Below, piece by piece: positions 6,842 through 8,580 of a stretch of DNA of 8,580 nt (its first letter is position 1; each line of letters opens with the position of its first letter). This stretch comes from an uncultured Clostridia bacterium. GTDB taxonomy: Bacteria > Bacillota > Clostridia > Oscillospirales > Acutalibacteraceae. The notes beneath the pieces were generated by a model. That model had not been told where the DNA came from. It worked only from the letters and a program-made list of their open reading frames with translations, and ran no database searches. The stretch spans positions 1 to 8,580 of the forward strand of contig CANQSG010000083.1 in assembly GCA_947626485.1 (NCBI GenBank), in the 5' to 3' direction. The position numbers and the translations under genes were made by a program.

Positions 6842-7063
6842 ATGGCAAAATCCCTGTACAGCAAAGAGATTCCCCCGGCCTGCAAATACTGCCAAAACGG
6901 AACCCCCGCCCCGGCGACGGACGAAATCCTCTGCCGCCGCAAGGGCGTCGTCCCGCCCGACGGCTACTGCCGCCGCTACCGCTACGATATTTTGAAGCGC
7001 ACCCCGAACGCCGCCCCGCCCCTGCCCGCCTTTACCGACGAGGATTTTTCGCTCGAGCCGTAG
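6842..7063 (+). CDS. Small four-cysteine protein of unknown function
   Basis: A 73-residue soluble protein with cysteines at 14, 17, 31 and 43 arranged CxxC-x13-C-x11-C (PPACKYCQNG, EILCRRKGVV, GYCRRYRYD). This spacing would suit a single zinc or iron-sulfur site. A basic middle (CRRYRYDILKR, 43-53) is followed by a proline-rich, acidic tail (LPAFTDEDFSLEP). I recall similar short proteins with the same cysteine frame in other Clostridia, always unannotated, but cannot confirm it here. The ATG at 6842 is preceded by GGAGG with seven bases of spacing, a near-ideal SD, and by its own TATAAT promoter, so the gene looks real despite its size. A longer frame in the same register begins inside ylbJ at 6065, but its upstream part is an artefact. 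The S-subunit gene follows after 65 bases and may share its transcript. The stop codon is TAG. Confidence 0.85.
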   Translation: MAKSLYSKEIPPACKYCQNGTPAPATDEILCRRKGVVPPDGYCRRYRYDILKRTPNAAPPLPAFTDEDFSLEP

Positions 7064-7128
7064 GGCGCCGGGCGCGGGAAGGATCGTATCATAACCGCAG
7101 ACGTCGAAATTCCGAATGGGGTGTTGTT

Positions 7129-7818
7129 TTGAAACGCTGGATCTCTTATTTGATTTTGTGCCTTGTCATGCCGACCGTCGTCGTCGGCGGGGTGCTGTTG
7201 TTCCCGAACCGCTACGGCTGGCTCGGCGCCTGCGTCACGCTGCTTTCCTGCCTGCCGTTTCTGCTGCGGCTGCGGGCGGACGGGTGGGACGCCCGGCGGC
7301 TGGTGCTGCTCGCCTGCATGGTCGCGCTGACGGTCGGCGGCCGCTTCCTGTTCGGCCTGATCCCCGGCTTCAAACCGGTGACCGCCATGGTCGTCATCAC
7401 GGCGCTGAGCTTCGGCCCCGAGGCGGGCTTCCTGACGGGGGCGCTCTCGGCGCTGCTCTCCAACTTCGTCTTCGGGCAGGGCATCTGGACGCCGTATCAG
7501 ATGTTCAGCTGGGGCATCATCGGCCTGCTCGCCGGCGTCTTTGCGGGGCCGATTCGCCGGCATTACCCGCTGCTGGCGGTCTGCGGCGTCTGCTCCGGCC
7601 TGCTCTATTCCCTGCTGATGGATTCCATGTCCCTGCTGCTCTTTAACGACGGGACGACCTATCTGGCGCTGGTGCTCACCTCGCTGCCCGCGACGGCGAC
7701 CTACATCGTCTCCGACGTCTTTTTCCTGCTTGTCCTCGCCCGGCCGATCGGCAAGGTCATCGACCGGTTGCAGAAAAAATATGATTTAAACGCCCCCGAA
7801 ACCGTCGACCGGACTTGA
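7129..7818 (+). CDS. ECF-type transporter substrate-binding (S) subunit, substrate unknown
   Basis: Integral membrane protein of 229 residues with about seven or eight hydrophobic segments. The core LTVGGRFLFGLIPGFKPVTA (67-86), then FGPEAGFLTGALSALLSNFV and GQGIWTPYQMFSWGIIGLLA, resembles the S subunits of energy-coupling-factor transporters, which bind a vitamin or related micronutrient and dock on a shared ATPase/EcfT module. This subgroup has two extra N-terminal helices (about 5-47) compared with the usual six-helix S protein of around 190 residues. The substrate cannot be read from the sequence; cobalamin-type subunits come to mind but that is a guess. No EcfA or EcfT gene is in the window. 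The start is TTG at 7129, with a GGGGTG SD-like stretch five bases upstream; an in-frame ATG at 7168 would cut into helix 1. The TGA stop overlaps the next promoter's -35 box. Confidence 0.8.
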   Translation: MKRWISYLILCLVMPTVVVGGVLLFPNRYGWLGACVTLLSCLPFLLRLRADGWDARRLVLLACMVALTVGGRFLFGLIPGFKPVTAMVVITALSFGPEAGFLTGALSALLSNFVFGQGIWTPYQMFSWGIIGLLAGVFAGPIRRHYPLLAVCGVCSGLLYSLLMDSMSLLLFNDGTTYLALVLTSLPATATYIVSDVFFLLVLARPIGKVIDRLQKKYDLNAPETVDRT

Positions 7819-7843
7819 CATTTGTCGAAAAAAGGACTATCAT
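7815..7843 (+). promoter_or_regulatory. Strong sigma-A promoter of the activase gene
   Basis: Perfect -35 TTGACA (7815-7820), a 17-base spacer and -10 TATCAT (7838-7843, 5 of 6). The -35 box contains the stop codon of the S-subunit gene. The predicted start near 7850 leaves a leader of about 137 nt before the activase ATG. Confidence 0.82.
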
Positions 7844-7849
7844 AAATAA

Positions 7850-7966
7850 GATATCCGCCGTCACGCGGGCGGATGCGTCCGGACGCCGGACGCCGCCAAC
7901 CGAATCCACCGCTCAATCGTACTTTTTCGGAACACCGTTGGGCTTCGCTGCCGAACGGTGTTTTTT
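7850..7966 (+). promoter_or_regulatory. Structured leader ending in a terminator: candidate attenuator or riboswitch
   Basis: The leader holds three hairpins in order. The first is AUCCGCC with GGCGGAU (7853-7874). The second is GCGUCCGG with CCGGACGC around a three-base loop (7875-7893). The third is the terminator at 7931-7966. GGCG of 7868-7871 can instead pair with CGCC at 7894-7897, so hairpins one and two have competing forms. CCAAC (7896-7900) can pair with GUUGG (7937-7941), next to CCGAA with UUCGG (7900-7904 with 7926-7930, sharing base 7900), and would dismantle the terminator's 5' arm: a plausible antiterminator. No T-box AGGGUGG element and no riboswitch class that I recognise is present. 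Confidence 0.5.
7931..7966 (+). terminator. Rho-independent terminator inside the activase leader
   Basis: A perfect 9-bp stem, AACACCGTT with AACGGTGTT, extends through one mismatch by three more pairs to a six-base loop and runs into a six-T stretch (7961-7966). Only 20 bases separate it from the next start codon, which leaves no room for another promoter, so the downstream gene must be transcribed through it. It could also end transcripts coming from the S-subunit gene. Confidence 0.9.
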
Positions 7967-7986
7967 GTAATCCGTCTGGAGAAGGA

Positions 7987-8580
7987 ATGAAAATGCAGTC
8001 TTACCGCGCAGGAATCGATATCGGATCGACGACTGTCAAGCTGGTCTTGCTCGACGAGACCGGCGCGCTTCGCTTCGGGAAATACCGCCGCCACCAGGCC
8101 GACACGCAGAACGCCCTCGCCGTGCTGCTGCGCGAGGCGCGCGAGGCGGTCGGCGACTGTCGGCTGCGCCTACATATCACCGGCTCCGGCTCGATCAACC
8201 TCGGCAAAGAGCTCGGCATTCCCTTCGTACAGGAGGTCATGGCGGTCGCCGCCGCGCTGCAGGCGGTCGCGCCGCAGACCGACGTCGCCATCGAGCTCGG
8301 CGGCGAGGACGCCAAGATCATCTATTTCACCGGCGGGCTCGAGGAGCGCATGAACGGCGTCTGCGCCGGCGGAACGGGCTCCTTCATCGACCAGATGGCG
8401 GCGCTGCTGCAAACCGACGCCGCCGGGCTGAACGAGGCGGCGAAGGAATACCAGCGCATTTACCCGATCGCGGCGCGCTGCGGCGTCTTTGCCAAGACCG
8501 ACATTCAGCCCCTCATCAACGAGGGCGCGACCCGCGCCGACCTCGCCGCCTCGATCTTTCAGGCCGTCGTAAACCAGACG
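7987..8580 (+). CDS. Acyl-CoA dehydratase activase domain (BadF/BadG/BcrA/BcrD, HgdC-like), 5' part of gene
   Basis: ATPase of the ASKHA fold whose HgdC relatives use ATP and a subunit-bridging [4Fe-4S] cluster to inject a high-energy electron into 2-hydroxyacyl-CoA dehydratases. The visible 198 residues show the phosphate-1 loop AGIDIGSTTVKLVLLD (8-23), the family motif IELGGEDAKII (102-112), VCAGGTGSFID (125-135) and AARCGVFAKTD (162-172). Cys126 and Cys165 align with the cluster ligands Cys127 and Cys166 of Acidaminococcus HgdC. The segment ITGSGSINLGKELGIPFVQE resembles long clostridial proteins of about 1400 residues in which activase and dehydratase-like domains are fused, so the full gene may be much larger. 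The start is ATG 7987 (GGAG five bases upstream) or ATG 7993 (AAGGA six bases upstream), both in frame. The gene continues past the window. Confidence 0.9.
   Translation, partial: MKMQSYRAGIDIGSTTVKLVLLDETGALRFGKYRRHQADTQNALAVLLREAREAVGDCRLRLHITGSGSINLGKELGIPFVQEVMAVAAALQAVAPQTDVAIELGGEDAKIIYFTGGLEERMNGVCAGGTGSFIDQMAALLQTDAAGLNEAAKEYQRIYPIAARCGVFAKTDIQPLINEGATRADLAASIFQAVVNQT

Noticed and set aside
7850..7966. T-box leader before the activase gene
   Set aside because: The conserved AGGGUGG-type antiterminator sequence is missing, and the gene is not an aminoacyl-tRNA or amino-acid gene.
1..8580. Mobile elements, CRISPR array, tRNA, toxin-antitoxin or defence system
   Set aside because: No transposase or integrase motifs, regularly spaced repeats, cloverleaf or known defence domains were seen; the regions outside the genes are short regulatory stretches.

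Overview
The window looks like chromosomal DNA from a GC-rich, endospore-forming member of the Bacillota, probably class Clostridia and perhaps Oscillospirales. The evidence is three sporulation genes (yqfC, yqfD, ylbJ), housekeeping genes of Gram-positive type, strong Shine-Dalgarno (SD) sequences, sigma-A-type promoters and strong G/C bias at third codon positions. I see no insertion sequence, phage gene, CRISPR array, tRNA or rRNA.

Minus-strand half (1-5590), read from right to left: yqfC and yqfD form a two-gene sporulation operon. prmA (ribosomal protein L11 methyltransferase) has its own extended -10 promoter and a structured leader. prfB (release factor 2) overlaps the end of prmA by 22 bases, with its SD inside prmA. 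A clear intrinsic terminator follows. A consensus promoter with A/T tracts upstream and a leader of about 145 nt then drives rpoB, of which the first 525 codons are present. rpoB is therefore not preceded by the usual rplKAJL genes.

Plus-strand half (5691-8580): ylbJ diverges from yqfC across a 100-base region that may hold overlapping sporulation promoters. Then come a 73-residue four-cysteine protein of unknown function with its own TATAAT promoter, and an ECF-type transporter substrate-binding (S) subunit with a TTG start. Last is the 5' end of a gene for an acyl-CoA dehydratase activase (HgdC/BadF family, probably the start of a large multidomain protein). The -35 box of that gene's promoter overlaps the S-subunit stop codon. 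An intrinsic terminator lies between the promoter and the start codon, so the gene looks controlled by transcription attenuation. This leader matches no riboswitch class I know and is the most interesting regulatory object here.

Together the left part serves transcription and translation (RNA polymerase beta, RF2, L11 methylation), the centre serves sporulation membranes, and the right part holds less understood transport and redox-activation functions. All family assignments come from recognising sequence motifs by eye; no database search was run.
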